Source of the DNA: Microbulbifer sp. GL-2
GTDB taxonomy: Bacteria > Pseudomonadota > Gammaproteobacteria > Pseudomonadales > Cellvibrionaceae
Assembly: GCF_007183175.1 (NCBI RefSeq)
Contig: NZ_AP019807.1
Location: 3,592,001-3,656,000, forward strand
DNA length: 64,000 nt
Reading direction: 5' to 3'
This document shows positions 34,484 to 43,473 of the stretch, piece by piece. Positions within the stretch are counted from its first letter, which is position 1; every line of letters starts with the position of its first letter. The notes beneath the pieces were generated by a model. The model did not search any database and was not told the origin of the DNA. It worked only from the letters and a program-made list of their open reading frames with translations. The translations under genes were made by a program, and so were the position numbers.

Positions 34484-36664
34484 TTAGAAAGTATAAGTAC
34501 CGCTTATACCTGCGATACGGGGCTCACCAAACTGATAATAGGCTTCTGGCCCATAGCCATTGGCAGGGTTGTTACCATATTGGTTGCTAAAATAGAAACC
34601 CCTGGTGTAATAGTCTTCATCAGTTAAGTTTCTACCCCACAAGGACAGGTCCCAATTATCACCCTGGTATGTCAGCCGGGCATTGACTAATTCATAGGAA
34701 TTAGATTTTTCATTGTGGCTATTGGAGAAGTAGAACTCGTCCTTTCCTTCCAGCTCTAAGCGTAGAATTAAATTAGGCAAGAGAGAAATTTCGCTGCCAG
34801 TGAAAAATTGATAGCTTGGCGCATGGGCTACATCTCGGCCATCCAGGTTTACAGGAGGTAAAGGTACCCCTAGGGAATCATCTCTTGCGCCGACATGAGA
34901 GCCGGTTATAAAGTTTTCAAACTCCGCATTTAGCCAGCCTGCAGAGGCAAAGATGCGCAGGGAATCTGTAGCAAAGTAGTTAAACTCTACTTCCAGCCCG
35001 GAAGTTTTACCTCCCGCGGCATTGGCCAGGTAGTCGTGAAAGGAAACTTCATCTTCATTAAATATGAAGACGGATTGTTTTGCCTGGATATCGTTGCGAT
35101 CCTGGTAGAAAGCGGCCAACTGGGCTTGCAAGCGGTTGTCGAACCAATTGCCTTTGACGCCTATTTCGTAATTGAGCATATGCTCTGTGTCAAAATCAAA
35201 GAAATTAGGGCTAATTTCTTCATTACTCACTGATTCAGAGATGATTACACCATTGATACCGCCGGCCTTGTATCCTCGGGATACTGTCGCATACGCCATA
35301 GTATTTTCGGAGTAGTGATACTCCAGAGTGATATTGCCACCCCAGAGGTCCTCGCTGGTATCCCTGGCAGTGAACAGGGAATCTTTGTAATCAGCACTTC
35401 GTTTTTCCAGGCGGAGCCCAGTCACCAGATTTAAGCTGGCGGTCAATTCAGTATTAAGTTGGCCATAAATCGCTGTGTTTCTTGTGTCAAATTCACTGGA
35501 AAAATATTCAACATCAGCCCCAAACTCCTCATTTGAGGTTTTGGTGCGTAATAAATCCTCACGTTCTATACGCTCATATATACCTATAACCCAACTGCTA
35601 CGGCCAGAAAAGAGTTTGGATGCATCAGTAGAAAGCAAGCGCAAGTCTAAGCTGATGTTATCTTTGTCGCGCTGGTAATTGTCTTTTTGGCTGTATTCCC
35701 ATGGGTGGAAGCCTTGATAACTCCAGTCTTCATCGTAACCGTATTCTGTGTCTGAATCCGCGAGGCTCAGCGTGGCACCCAGATGGAATAGCTCACTTCC
35801 TGACCACTGTGCGGCTAGGGCTCCGGCCCAGGTCTCCTGCCGATCCGAGCCTGGTTCGTCAGAGAGTGTTTCACGGGTGTTGTATAAGGAGAAGGCATCA
35901 TAGCCGTTGTCAACATTCACATAGAGCAGAGAGAGGCCAAACTTTAGGTTGTCACTAGGCGTGTAGGCCAGCTTACTTCTTAGCACTGATTCATCAATAT
36001 TGTTGGTATTATCACTGCCCAGGAATGCATTCTCTGTATAGCCATCGGATTTTTGCTTATTAGCAGCGATTCGATAACCAAGTTGATCGGATAATGGGCC
36101 GCTGGAAATTACAGAAATATTGCGTCCGTTGTATTCACTTACCTCGGCAGATACTTTTGCCATGGGCTCGGTAGTGGGAGCGGCGCTGGTCATATTGATC
36201 AGACCCGCAAGGGCGTTGGCACCATACGCTGTGCCTTGCGGCCCGCGAAGAATCTCTACTTGATCGATATCCAGGGTGCTGGCAGCGAGCCCGAGGCCGG
36301 TGAAGTCAATACCATCGATAACCAGGCCAACAGAGGGGTTCACAGGGTCTATAAATTGGCTGCGCTCGCCAATACCGCGAATTTGGATGAAGCGGCCCCG
36401 TGATGCACCGGAAGAGAAATTTACATTTGGTGCCATATTTAGGATCTGATCCAGATTGCTCGCACCCCGGGCCTTGATTGTATCCGCATTAACCACTGTC
36501 GCGCTGGTAGCCAAGTCCAACAGGTTGGTATTGCGTAATTGGGCAGTGACTTCGACCTCTTCAATTCCTGCTTCCCTAGATTCAGCAACTGCCAGCCCCG
36601 CAGTCAAGCTGACAGCAATGCTTACTGGCCATGCAATGGGGTGGGCTTTGAACAGATTCTTCAT
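34484..36664 (-). CDS. TonB-dependent outer-membrane receptor, probable thiamine receptor
   Basis: From the ATG at 36664 (GAGAGAG upstream) the protein has 726 residues: a signal peptide ending near LAVAES (about residue 28), a TonB box-like IEEVEVTAQ, the plug domain with IKARGASNLDQIL, FIQIRGIGERSQF and VEILRGPQGTAYGANALAG, then a 22-strand-type barrel ending in the aromatic terminus GISGTYTF. Such receptors bring substrates across the outer membrane using TonB/ExbBD energy. The TPP riboswitch in its leader and the thiamine-binding, permease and kinase genes after it make thiamine or a derivative the likely ligand. Confidence 0.9.
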   Translation of the reverse strand: MKNLFKAHPIAWPVSIAVSLTAGLAVAESREAGIEEVEVTAQLRNTNLLDLATSATVVNADTIKARGASNLDQILNMAPNVNFSSGASRGRFIQIRGIGERSQFIDPVNPSVGLVIDGIDFTGLGLAASTLDIDQVEILRGPQGTAYGANALAGLINMTSAAPTTEPMAKVSAEVSEYNGRNISVISSGPLSDQLGYRIAANKQKSDGYTENAFLGSDNTNNIDESVLRSKLAYTPSDNLKFGLSLLYVNVDNGYDAFSLYNTRETLSDEPGSDRQETWAGALAAQWSGSELFHLGATLSLADSDTEYGYDEDWSYQGFHPWEYSQKDNYQRDKDNISLDLRLLSTDASKLFSGRSSWVIGIYERIEREDLLRTKTSNEEFGADVEYFSSEFDTRNTAIYGQLNTELTASLNLVTGLRLEKRSADYKDSLFTARDTSEDLWGGNITLEYHYSENTMAYATVSRGYKAGGINGVIISESVSNEEISPNFFDFDTEHMLNYEIGVKGNWFDNRLQAQLAAFYQDRNDIQAKQSVFIFNEDEVSFHDYLANAAGGKTSGLEVEFNYFATDSLRIFASAGWLNAEFENFITGSHVGARDDSLGVPLPPVNLDGRDVAHAPSYQFFTGSEISLLPNLILRLELEGKDEFYFSNSHNEKSNSYELVNARLTYQGDNWDLSLWGRNLTDEDYYTRGFYFSNQYGNNPANGYGPEAYYQFGEPRIAGISGTYTF

Positions 36665-36732
36665 GGTTCTCTCTCGAATCAACACAAGTGAAAGAGACCC
36701 GGAGCGCGACGTGAGGAGGCGTTTGGTGAGGT

Positions 36733-36832
36733 TACCTATTCCTACGCCGGTATTAACCGGATCAGGTTCAAGGGTTTGCCCGGAAGATTCAAAAGTCCTC
36801 CGAACATCTCAGGCCAAAGCCACCCCTTAGGT
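36733..36832 (-). promoter_or_regulatory. TPP riboswitch (THI element)
   Basis: The minus strand contains the conserved blocks in order: AAGGGGTG, then CTGAGA (HMP-sensing side), ACCCTTGAACCTGATC, then GGTTAATACCGGCGTAGGAA. These are the core of the thiamine-pyrophosphate aptamer. It lies about 70 bp upstream of the receptor start, so TPP binding probably blocks translation or transcription of the whole salvage operon. The 400 bp beyond it (36833-37235) hold no gene. Confidence 0.97.
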
Positions 36833-37235
36833 TTTGCGGACGCGATGATAACAGAAGTTACTACCTCAAGGGGAATTATAGGCAGGATGTGGCGGTGGTA
36901 TTGGTGGTGCCAGGGTATACAAGAGTACCCACACGCACCCTTAATATCAGAATTCAAGAGCAGATTTCCCCACCTTGAAAAATAGGATGACTCTGAATAA
37001 CTTTGTGAAACCTCAGGCTTCCATCAGGAGATCCCATATAAGACAAGGAGTTACAGGACTGTTTAGACCTGTCAGAAAAGCCGTAACGCAGAATGTAAAT
37101 TGCTCTCAAATTCTCGCAAAGTCAGCACGGAATTATTCTGTGATTCCCCTGGGTGGGTAATAAGTCCTGAGCAGGTTTAATGCCTACGATGGATACCGTA
37201 AATTTTAATTGATACCAGGCCGTATTTTAAAGGGG

Positions 37236-37298
37236 TAGCTCAAGCAGTTCTTGAGCTAAGGATTTTAAGAGGATAAGGCTGATAAAGTCCCTATCAGC
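37236..37298. terminator. Two adjacent hairpins past the metallo-beta-lactamase-fold gene
   Basis: TAGCTCAAG/CTTGAGCTA (37236-37258) and GCTGATA/TATCAGC (37278-37298) lie just after the gene ending at 37326. There are no long U-tracts, so termination efficiency is uncertain. Confidence 0.45.
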
Positions 37299-37325
37299 TG
37301 AGGGGGGGTACAATAAACCTTTAAT

Positions 37326-38339
37326 TCAGAACCCCAAGTAGGTACCTCCAATTTGTCCGGCAAAATGCGGCACAAACATCGCGTCAAAGCCATGCCAGTG
37401 GCCGTATTTTTCCTGAAGTTCAGGATAAACAACGTCAAAAATAGCTCGTAATTTTTTTCCCTGATCAGGTTCATATTCAAGTTTAGCCATTTCCCTTTCT
37501 ACAGTTTTTCGAAAATCCACCATCATATCCCTATAGTTGATTAGGTCGACTTTACTCCCTTCATTGAAGTGGCTAGGGATATAGATTTTTGCATTGAGAT
37601 CAATTAGCCGATTGAGCGCCCGAATATACCCTGGGTAGTACCAATCAGGTAAGCCAAAGGGAGGAAATGTGTTTACGAACATCATGTCTGGGGCGAATAC
37701 GGCATTCTCTTTTTCAATAAAAAATCCATATAAGGTTGAGGAGTGAGATTTAGGCATGTAAAGGAAATGAACAGTTTGGTCACCAAGCTTAAGAGTCATA
37801 TCACCTTTCACTGTCTCAGTGACAGGCAAGACGTCATTCAGTGGATGCTCCCAGTCTAGAATCAAGTGATTGATGTCAGCATGCCCGACTACAATTTTTG
37901 GGTTGAGGTAAGCCCCACCACGAATATGATCCAGGTGGTTGTGAGAGTAGACCAGCCAACGTACAGCTTGTCCTGGAAACCATCTCTTTAGCTCGGCGAA
38001 GAGCGCCTTACTGAAATTCTTGTTAAAGCTATCAAATACTGCCAGACCATCGCTGGTTTTCAGAATCATCGCTCGATTCATTCCCAGGCGGAAACTATAG
38101 AGTTGGTCGCTGTGTTGTACAAGTTGAGCTGGGAGCTCTGTAAATGGTTCGAAGTAGTCAATAGGTATTGCCTGCTTCATCATTGTTTGCCGAAAACCCG
38201 AATCGCAGGCCCCAATTAAAAATGCGACAATCGAGATAAGGGTAATATTTAACCATTTTATGATATTGCTCCACTCGCTTTTTTTAAGTTGGTTTTCAGG
38301 TAGCTTTTGTATATCAGTTAAATGGATTTTTTTAGACAT
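37326..38339 (-). CDS. Membrane-anchored metallo-beta-lactamase-fold hydrolase
   Basis: The 337-residue protein has a hydrophobic anchor at about 29-44 ending in a lipobox-like LIGAC (Cys45), after a longer than usual cytoplasmic head. The zinc-binding motif HNHLDH occupies residues 133-138, with later ligands in KSHSS, FAPDMMF and YIPSHFNEG. The enzyme is an alkyl-sulfatase/quorum-lactonase-type MBL hydrolase of unknown substrate, probably at the outer face of the inner membrane. It lies 61 bp downstream of the HD-domain gene and probably shares its TetR-controlled promoter. Confidence 0.85.
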   Translation of the reverse strand: MSKKIHLTDIQKLPENQLKKSEWSNIIKWLNITLISIVAFLIGACDSGFRQTMMKQAIPIDYFEPFTELPAQLVQHSDQLYSFRLGMNRAMILKTSDGLAVFDSFNKNFSKALFAELKRWFPGQAVRWLVYSHNHLDHIRGGAYLNPKIVVGHADINHLILDWEHPLNDVLPVTETVKGDMTLKLGDQTVHFLYMPKSHSSTLYGFFIEKENAVFAPDMMFVNTFPPFGLPDWYYPGYIRALNRLIDLNAKIYIPSHFNEGSKVDLINYRDMMVDFRKTVEREMAKLEYEPDQGKKLRAIFDVVYPELQEKYGHWHGFDAMFVPHFAGQIGGTYLGF

Positions 38340-38399
38340 AGTAATCCTCCTGACAAATATAATTTGTCAAATTATTCAAATGATCAGTTCGAAAGTCTG

Positions 38400-39113
38400 T
38401 TAAAAAGGTGTGGTGTCTATTTTTTTAAGAAATCCAAGCTTTATAAATGGTTTCATATAGCTCATTGGTTTTCTCTTTATTTGCTCGTTCAGTAATTGTT
38501 TCATGCCCTCCTTAAAGTCCAGTCTGGGGAAATTATCAATTACCTCAGATAAGGTCTTTGGGTTGATATCATTCAGCCAGAATCCTGCTACATCCAGCCC
38601 CGCAGCAAAATGTAGCAGGGAAATTTCAGAATCTTTTTTGTGCGCAATGCCGACAGAGTTGTGGTGAGCGACCATCTCATGTATCAGATCCGCTTTCTCT
38701 GGAGAAATATTACGATCTATGCAAAAGGATCTTGCAGCCTGCGCGCCATCCAGCTCAAAGGTTCCGCCTATATCGTAGGTCTTGGTTAGTCCAAGGTCAT
38801 GCATGATGGCCCCAAGAAAATATACCTCTTTGTCAATAGTCGTCTTTACTTTGTGGCTCATGGCCAAACCAAATGCATAGCTTCTTAGGCAGTGGTTAAG
38901 TAAGAAGGCAGGGCTACATTGAGCGACCATATCCAGCGCTCTTTTACAGTTAATCGAATCAGGAACTTGATATATCTGTTTAGCGACATATTGAATACGC
39001 TCCCTTTTTACCAGGCGAATGGGCCCAGTAAGTGCAGCTCTAGCGCTGGAGGCTACAAGGCTGCAGGCCAGGCAAGGTAGAGTCGGAGGGGTTTTGTTTG
39101 TTGTCAGATCCAT
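38400..39113 (-). CDS. HD-domain protein
   Basis: The 237-residue form starting at the ATG at 39113 contains a metal-dependent HD domain: HCLRSYAFGLAMS (first His), AIMHDLGLTK (the HD pair) and MVAHHNSVGIAH. Such domains hydrolyse phosphoester or similar bonds; the arrangement resembles cyanamide hydratase-type HD proteins. A longer frame up to 39167 would start inside the promoter, so I reject it. It is transcribed divergently from the TetR gene at 39200, with an operator-like site just downstream of its -10. Confidence 0.82.
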   Translation of the reverse strand: MDLTTNKTPPTLPCLACSLVASSARAALTGPIRLVKRERIQYVAKQIYQVPDSINCKRALDMVAQCSPAFLLNHCLRSYAFGLAMSHKVKTTIDKEVYFLGAIMHDLGLTKTYDIGGTFELDGAQAARSFCIDRNISPEKADLIHEMVAHHNSVGIAHKKDSEISLLHFAAGLDVAGFWLNDINPKTLSEVIDNFPRLDFKEGMKQLLNEQIKRKPMSYMKPFIKLGFLKKIDTTPF

Positions 39114-39128
39114 CTTATTTCTTATTCT

Positions 39129-39195
39129 GTACCGTTTCGAACAATAAAATATGGTAGGCTTTTGCATCTGTCAATAATTATGTTCGGAATAGTAC
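39129..39195. promoter_or_regulatory. Two 15-bp inverted operator-like sites between HD and TetR genes
   Basis: TGTTCGGAATAGTAC (plus, 39181-39195) and TGTTCGAAACGGTAC (minus, 39143-39129) match at 12 of 15 positions (consensus TGTTCGRAAYRGTAC). They face each other in the short divergent intergenic space, where the TetR product would be expected to bind. Confidence 0.7.
39146..39174 (-). promoter_or_regulatory. Sigma-70-type promoter for the HD/MBL genes
   Basis: A perfect -35 TTGACA (39174-39169) and -10 TATTTT (39151-39146) are separated by exactly 17 bp on the minus strand. The 15-bp operator-like site begins 2 bp after the -10, where a bound repressor would block initiation. Confidence 0.65.
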
Positions 39196-39199
39196 AAAA

Positions 39200-39793
39200 A
39201 TGAATAAGAAAAGGGGGCGACCGCCCAAATATGATGCCACTGAAGCCCTTGAGGGAGCGCTCCAGGTATTTTGGCGTAAAGGTCTTACCGCTACCTCTTT
39301 AGATGATCTGGCTGAATCAATGCAGATGAACAGGCCGAGTATCTATAATGCTTTTGGCGACAAGGTATCTATATATCGCAAAGCTTTTACTCAGTTTACG
39401 AATCAGTTGGGGGAAGAGCTCGATGCCATATTGGATGATAGTTGTACCTTGAAAGAAGCTATGTTGCGATTTTACGAACAGGCGCTAATAACTTACCTGG
39501 ATAAAGGGGAGCCGCTAGGTTGTTTTATTACTTGTACGGCGCCCGTTGAATCTCTAGCTCACCCAGAGATCAGGAGTGACCTGGCAACTCTAATTACCCA
39601 GGTTGACAGCCGAATCGAGTGCCGGTTAGAGAGAGCGAAAAATAGCGGAGATTGGTCGTCCAGTAGGGATGCTAAGACAACAGCCAAGTTATTCCATGCG
39701 ACTTTACAGAGTTTGGCAATTAGGGCGCGAAGTGGAGAGGCTCGAGACTCTCTTGTAGATTTTTATTCCTCTGCAGTTGAATTATTGTGCTGA
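39200..39793 (+). CDS. TetR/AcrR-family transcriptional regulator
   Basis: The N-terminal helix-turn-helix is clear: KRGRPPKYDATEALEGALQVFW, then GLTATSLDDLAESMQMNRPSIYNAFGDKVSIY. The C-terminal ligand domain (about residues 80-197) is helical, with Cys in GCFITCTAPVES. The 197-residue length is standard. It is divergent from the HD/MBL genes, which it probably represses through the paired 15-bp sites. The inducer is unknown. Confidence 0.93.
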   Translation: MNKKRGRPPKYDATEALEGALQVFWRKGLTATSLDDLAESMQMNRPSIYNAFGDKVSIYRKAFTQFTNQLGEELDAILDDSCTLKEAMLRFYEQALITYLDKGEPLGCFITCTAPVESLAHPEIRSDLATLITQVDSRIECRLERAKNSGDWSSSRDAKTTAKLFHATLQSLAIRARSGEARDSLVDFYSSAVELLC

Positions 39794-40250
39794 GCTAGTG
39801 TAAATGTAAATTTTCAGTAAAGTATTTGGAGACGATGTTCCTGTGCATATCAAGGGGGGTGTGATTGCAATGTTATTGAAGCTTCACAATATTTTCACAG
39901 GGCAGTGTATTCCAGATTAGATACTGAGAGGTTTTCTTTTGGAATTCCTGAGATAGGAAGGTAAATGTGATTCATAAGCCATTAATCTATGAATAAGGTC
40001 ACCTTGTCGAGAACGACATTAGGTCCTGTAGACAATATGGTACATCGTTTATAAGCTCCAATTGCATGTGTTTTTATTTTGAGGGTGAAGTTTTTTCGCC
40101 GGGAGGTTTTCGGTTGACAGGGATACAGAATGCCGAATCATTATAATCTAGATTTTGCCGAATATTAAGGAACCCCTGAATAATTAGTGATACCTCTAAA
40201 AGCCCTATAGTGTGGGTCTTGAAGGCCATCTCTACCGCGTTGCAGCACCT

Positions 40251-40268
40251 GCAAGGGCTAGCCCTTGC
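40251..40268. promoter_or_regulatory. Perfect 18-bp palindrome upstream of the DUF885 gene
   Basis: GCAAGGGCTAGCCCTTGC is fully self-complementary. It lies about 150 bp before the DUF885 start, followed closely by TTGACA. It could be an operator; the regulator is not evident. The rest of 39794-40421 holds no gene. Confidence 0.45.
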
Positions 40269-40421
40269 GATTGACATCTGTAGCCCTTAAATCCGGCAGA
40301 GACATTACAGTATTATTCAGTGGTTCTTTGGCTCTAATGCTATGCATAACTCTTAACCATTAGGCTTATGAGTCTGAAGTTTGCCCTTGTGTTAATAAAA
40401 AGAAATTTAATGAGTTAAAAA

Positions 40422-42194
40422 GTGATTGATATTAAAAATTTAAGTGCTGGAATATTGGTGTTCTCTTCGCTTGTTGCGGGGTGTTCTGCCACCTACAATA
40501 AACTTGAAGAACCATCTGTTCCTGCTGTGAATGGCTCTGAAGTTCTACATGATCTTGCTGACGAATACTCCGAGGCGTATCTCAATAGCTTCCAGCCTTA
40601 TGCATATTTTGGTGATATAGAGCTAGATAGGCATGATCTCTTTCTAACCAATACCCCTGCTAGTTTTAATGCCTTGGCTCAGGTTGAGGATAGGGTCCTT
40701 AAGGCGCTGAATAAAATTGATGTCAAATATCTGGATAGCTCTCAGGCTAAGATGTTTTATTTTAAGTTTAAAGAACGATTGGAGTCCAATGTCGGACTGA
40801 GAAGTTGCCAGTCTGAATTGTGGTCCGTTGATCATATGTTTGGGCCACATATTATATTAAGTTTTTTGGCTGATGTTCAGCCGGTTAAAACTGAACAGGA
40901 TAGGGTGGATGCAATTGAGCGTTGGCGCCTCGCGTCTGCCTATTATGATCAGGAAATTATTAACTTAAGCCATGGGCTTAAGCGAGGTTATTCTGCACCT
41001 AAAAGCGTGGTTGAACGTGTAATTCAGCAAATTGATGGTCTAACACAAGCACATATTGATGACCATCCATTTCTTGGTCTTGCGAAGAAAGCGGAAAATC
41101 CAGAGTTTGAGGCTGCATTTAAAGTGGTTCTCTCGGATCAATTGATACCGTCAATGAAGCGCTATAGGGATTTTCTACAGGCCGAGTATTTGCCTGAGGC
41201 AAGAGCCGAGCTGGGCATTCACGCGATTCCTAATGGTCGCGAGTGCTATATGGCCCAATACCGGTCATATACAACATTACAGAGGACTCCTGAAGAGGTT
41301 TTTGAGCTGGGTTTAAGTACGGTAAACGCAAACAGGAGCGAAGTGGTTCGTTTGGGGAGGGATCTCTTTCAGGTGGACACGTATTCTGAGGCGGTCGCTA
41401 GAGCAAGTGAAGATGAAACACAGAAGTTTAGCAATTCTGATGAAATGCATCAGTTTTATGAACGTTTGGTAGATAAGTCCAGAGATTTAACAGTAGACTT
41501 TTTCCATGAAATGCCTTTGATCGAAATGGAAGTTAAGGCTATTCCCGAGCACGAGTGGGGTTCGGGCCGTAGTGCACACTATGTTCCTGGCACTAAGGAG
41601 CGAAAGGCAAGATTTGGATATGATCCGACAACCTATAAGGATGAGTCATACGCTTCCGCAGAGAAAGTCACTATCCATGAAGGATACCCGGGTCATCATA
41701 TGCAAATTGCTCTCGTCCAGGAGCAAGAAAAATTCCATAAAATAGAAGATGCACTGTCTAACTCGGCTTTTGCTGAAGGTTGGGGAAGGTATGCGGAACA
41801 CCTTGCGGAAGAGGCGGGTATGTACCAGTATGGATCAACCAAAATCCTGAGACGTGCATGGCCTGCACGAGGTATGGTTGCGGATACCGCTATGCATATG
41901 CTCGGTTGGAGTGATACAGAAGTGGCAGAATTTCTACGGGAATCCGGCGCTTCATTTGCCAAAGGCCCAAGTACTTTGATGGACCGGATGGCGGTTATGC
42001 CGGCCCAGCTGACTTCCTATGATTCTGGTGCATTAGAGATTTTTGCGCTTCGGGAGTTAATGCAGAGTGAACTGGAAGAGGGGTTCGATATAAAAGACTT
42101 CCATGAGATTGTTTTGAGAAATGGTAATGTCCCTATGGCTGTATTGAACCAGCAGGTAAGGGAGTTTATTAAAGAGAAGAAGCTGGATTTCTAG
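40422..42194 (+). CDS. DUF885-family lipoprotein, putative metallopeptidase
   Basis: The 590-residue protein starts with a lipoprotein signal (ILVFSSLVAGC, lipidated Cys21). The DUF885 hallmark HEGYPGHHMQ is at about residue 419, followed by FAEGWGRYAEHLAEEAG; together these give an HExxH-like H-E-G-Y-P-G-H-H zinc site with a downstream Glu, as in M32-related peptidases. Family members are exported and thought to act on peptides. It starts at GTG 40422 with a weak ribosome site. It is monocistronic and convergent with the catabolic cluster, separated by a strong terminator. Confidence 0.9.
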   Translation: MIDIKNLSAGILVFSSLVAGCSATYNKLEEPSVPAVNGSEVLHDLADEYSEAYLNSFQPYAYFGDIELDRHDLFLTNTPASFNALAQVEDRVLKALNKIDVKYLDSSQAKMFYFKFKERLESNVGLRSCQSELWSVDHMFGPHIILSFLADVQPVKTEQDRVDAIERWRLASAYYDQEIINLSHGLKRGYSAPKSVVERVIQQIDGLTQAHIDDHPFLGLAKKAENPEFEAAFKVVLSDQLIPSMKRYRDFLQAEYLPEARAELGIHAIPNGRECYMAQYRSYTTLQRTPEEVFELGLSTVNANRSEVVRLGRDLFQVDTYSEAVARASEDETQKFSNSDEMHQFYERLVDKSRDLTVDFFHEMPLIEMEVKAIPEHEWGSGRSAHYVPGTKERKARFGYDPTTYKDESYASAEKVTIHEGYPGHHMQIALVQEQEKFHKIEDALSNSAFAEGWGRYAEHLAEEAGMYQYGSTKILRRAWPARGMVADTAMHMLGWSDTEVAEFLRESGASFAKGPSTLMDRMAVMPAQLTSYDSGALEIFALRELMQSELEEGFDIKDFHEIVLRNGNVPMAVLNQQVREFIKEKKLDF

Positions 42195-42210
42195 AAGACT
42201 ATCCCTCAAT

Positions 42211-42242
42211 AAATCAGGCCGGCTTTTTTACCGGCTTGATTT
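42211..42242. terminator. Bidirectional terminator between DUF885 and acyl-CoA dehydrogenase genes
   Basis: A 12-bp stem AAATCAGGCCGG/CCGGCTTGATTT (one G-U pair) with an 8-base T-rich loop, located between convergent genes. Confidence 0.85.
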
Positions 42243-42298
42243 ATTTACTGGGCTTCGGTTTCCACTCAGAGATTTTAATAGTGGTCTTCAGTATCTCT

Positions 42299-43462
42299 CT
42301 AAATTCCCATCTGTCTCGAAGCCAAATCCCGCATAATTTCCTCAGATCCCCCTCCAATGGCATTTACCCGTACCTCGCGATAGATACGCTCAATCCGACT
42401 GCCGCGCATATAGCCTGCGCCACCTAATACCTGCATAGCTTCCCGGGCGCAGAACTCAAGGGTTTCTGTAGCTTGAACCTTAAGCAGTGCGATGTCGGCT
42501 ACCTTGAGTTTATGTTGTTGCTCTGCCCAGGCACAGAGGTCCAGGTAGGCTTGGGTGGCATTGATGCGTTGAAGCATCTGGGCAAACTTGTGCCGAATCA
42601 CCTGGTGATTGGCGAGGCGCTTTCCGAAAGTTTGGCGCTCTTGGGCCCACTCAATGGCGTCCTGTAAACATACCCGGCTAAATTCTACACAGGAAGCGGC
42701 AATGCCCAGGCGCTCGCGATTGAAGTTGTGCACTATGGGTATAAACCCCTGATTTTCATCTCCAATCAGGTTGCTAGCAGGAACGCGCACTTGATCAAAA
42801 AAGATACTGGCTGTGTCGGAGCACCACCAGCCCTGTTTTTTATCGAGCAGCTGCCGGCTAACTCCCTCGGCATCTGCAGGAATTAAGAGCAGGGAGATAC
42901 CACCGAAGCCTTCTTCGCCAGTGCGCACGGCAGTAGTAAACCAGTTAGCGCGCATGCCGCCGGTGATATAGGTTTTTTCGCCGGTCACGATATAGTCGTG
43001 CCCATCACGCTCTGCGCGACACTGGAGATTGGCTACATCGGAGCCGGCGCCTGGCTCGGTAACAGCCAGGGAAATATGCTTTTCGCCACGTAATACAGAG
43101 GGAATAACCTGATCTTTAAGGGCCTCGCTGCCATAGTGCAGTAATGGGGGCAGGGCAATGCCGTGGACCATCAGGCTGGCGTAGAGTCCACCTGCGCCGG
43201 GGCGGGCCAACTCCTCTGCGGCAACAATCATATGGAAGACATCGGTTTCGATTCCGCCGTAGTTTTCCGGATAACTCATCTGCAGAAGGCCAACTTCTGC
43301 CGCTTTTTCCCAAAGTTCGGCGGGCAGTTCGCCGTCTTCGTCCCATTGAGTGATGTAGGGAGTAATCTCACGGTCGACAAAGCGGCGCAACTGGGTGCGC
43401 CATTCCTGATGGCCTTCGTCATAAAAGGGGCTTGCCATACGGGAGGCATCAATATCGTACAT
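42299..43462 (-). CDS. Acyl-CoA dehydrogenase, last gene of the catabolic operon
   Basis: A flavoprotein that introduces a 2,3-double bond in an acyl-CoA. The 387 residues show the family layout: N-terminal helical domain, VTEPGAGSDVANLQ and YITGGMRANWF (FAD and substrate loops), ERLGIAA, RQTFGKRL, QVLGGAGYMRG and the C-terminal AIGGGSEEIMRDLASRQ. The GSEEI pattern places a Glu where many members have their catalytic base. It follows the biotin carboxylase gene by 11 bp. Together with the second dehydrogenase (46311) it gives the cluster two oxidation steps, as expected for stepwise breakdown of a branched or terpenoid acyl chain. Confidence 0.92.
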   Translation of the reverse strand: MYDIDASRMASPFYDEGHQEWRTQLRRFVDREITPYITQWDEDGELPAELWEKAAEVGLLQMSYPENYGGIETDVFHMIVAAEELARPGAGGLYASLMVHGIALPPLLHYGSEALKDQVIPSVLRGEKHISLAVTEPGAGSDVANLQCRAERDGHDYIVTGEKTYITGGMRANWFTTAVRTGEEGFGGISLLLIPADAEGVSRQLLDKKQGWWCSDTASIFFDQVRVPASNLIGDENQGFIPIVHNFNRERLGIAASCVEFSRVCLQDAIEWAQERQTFGKRLANHQVIRHKFAQMLQRINATQAYLDLCAWAEQQHKLKVADIALLKVQATETLEFCAREAMQVLGGAGYMRGSRIERIYREVRVNAIGGGSEEIMRDLASRQMGI

Positions 43463-43473
43463 TTTGATCTCCT

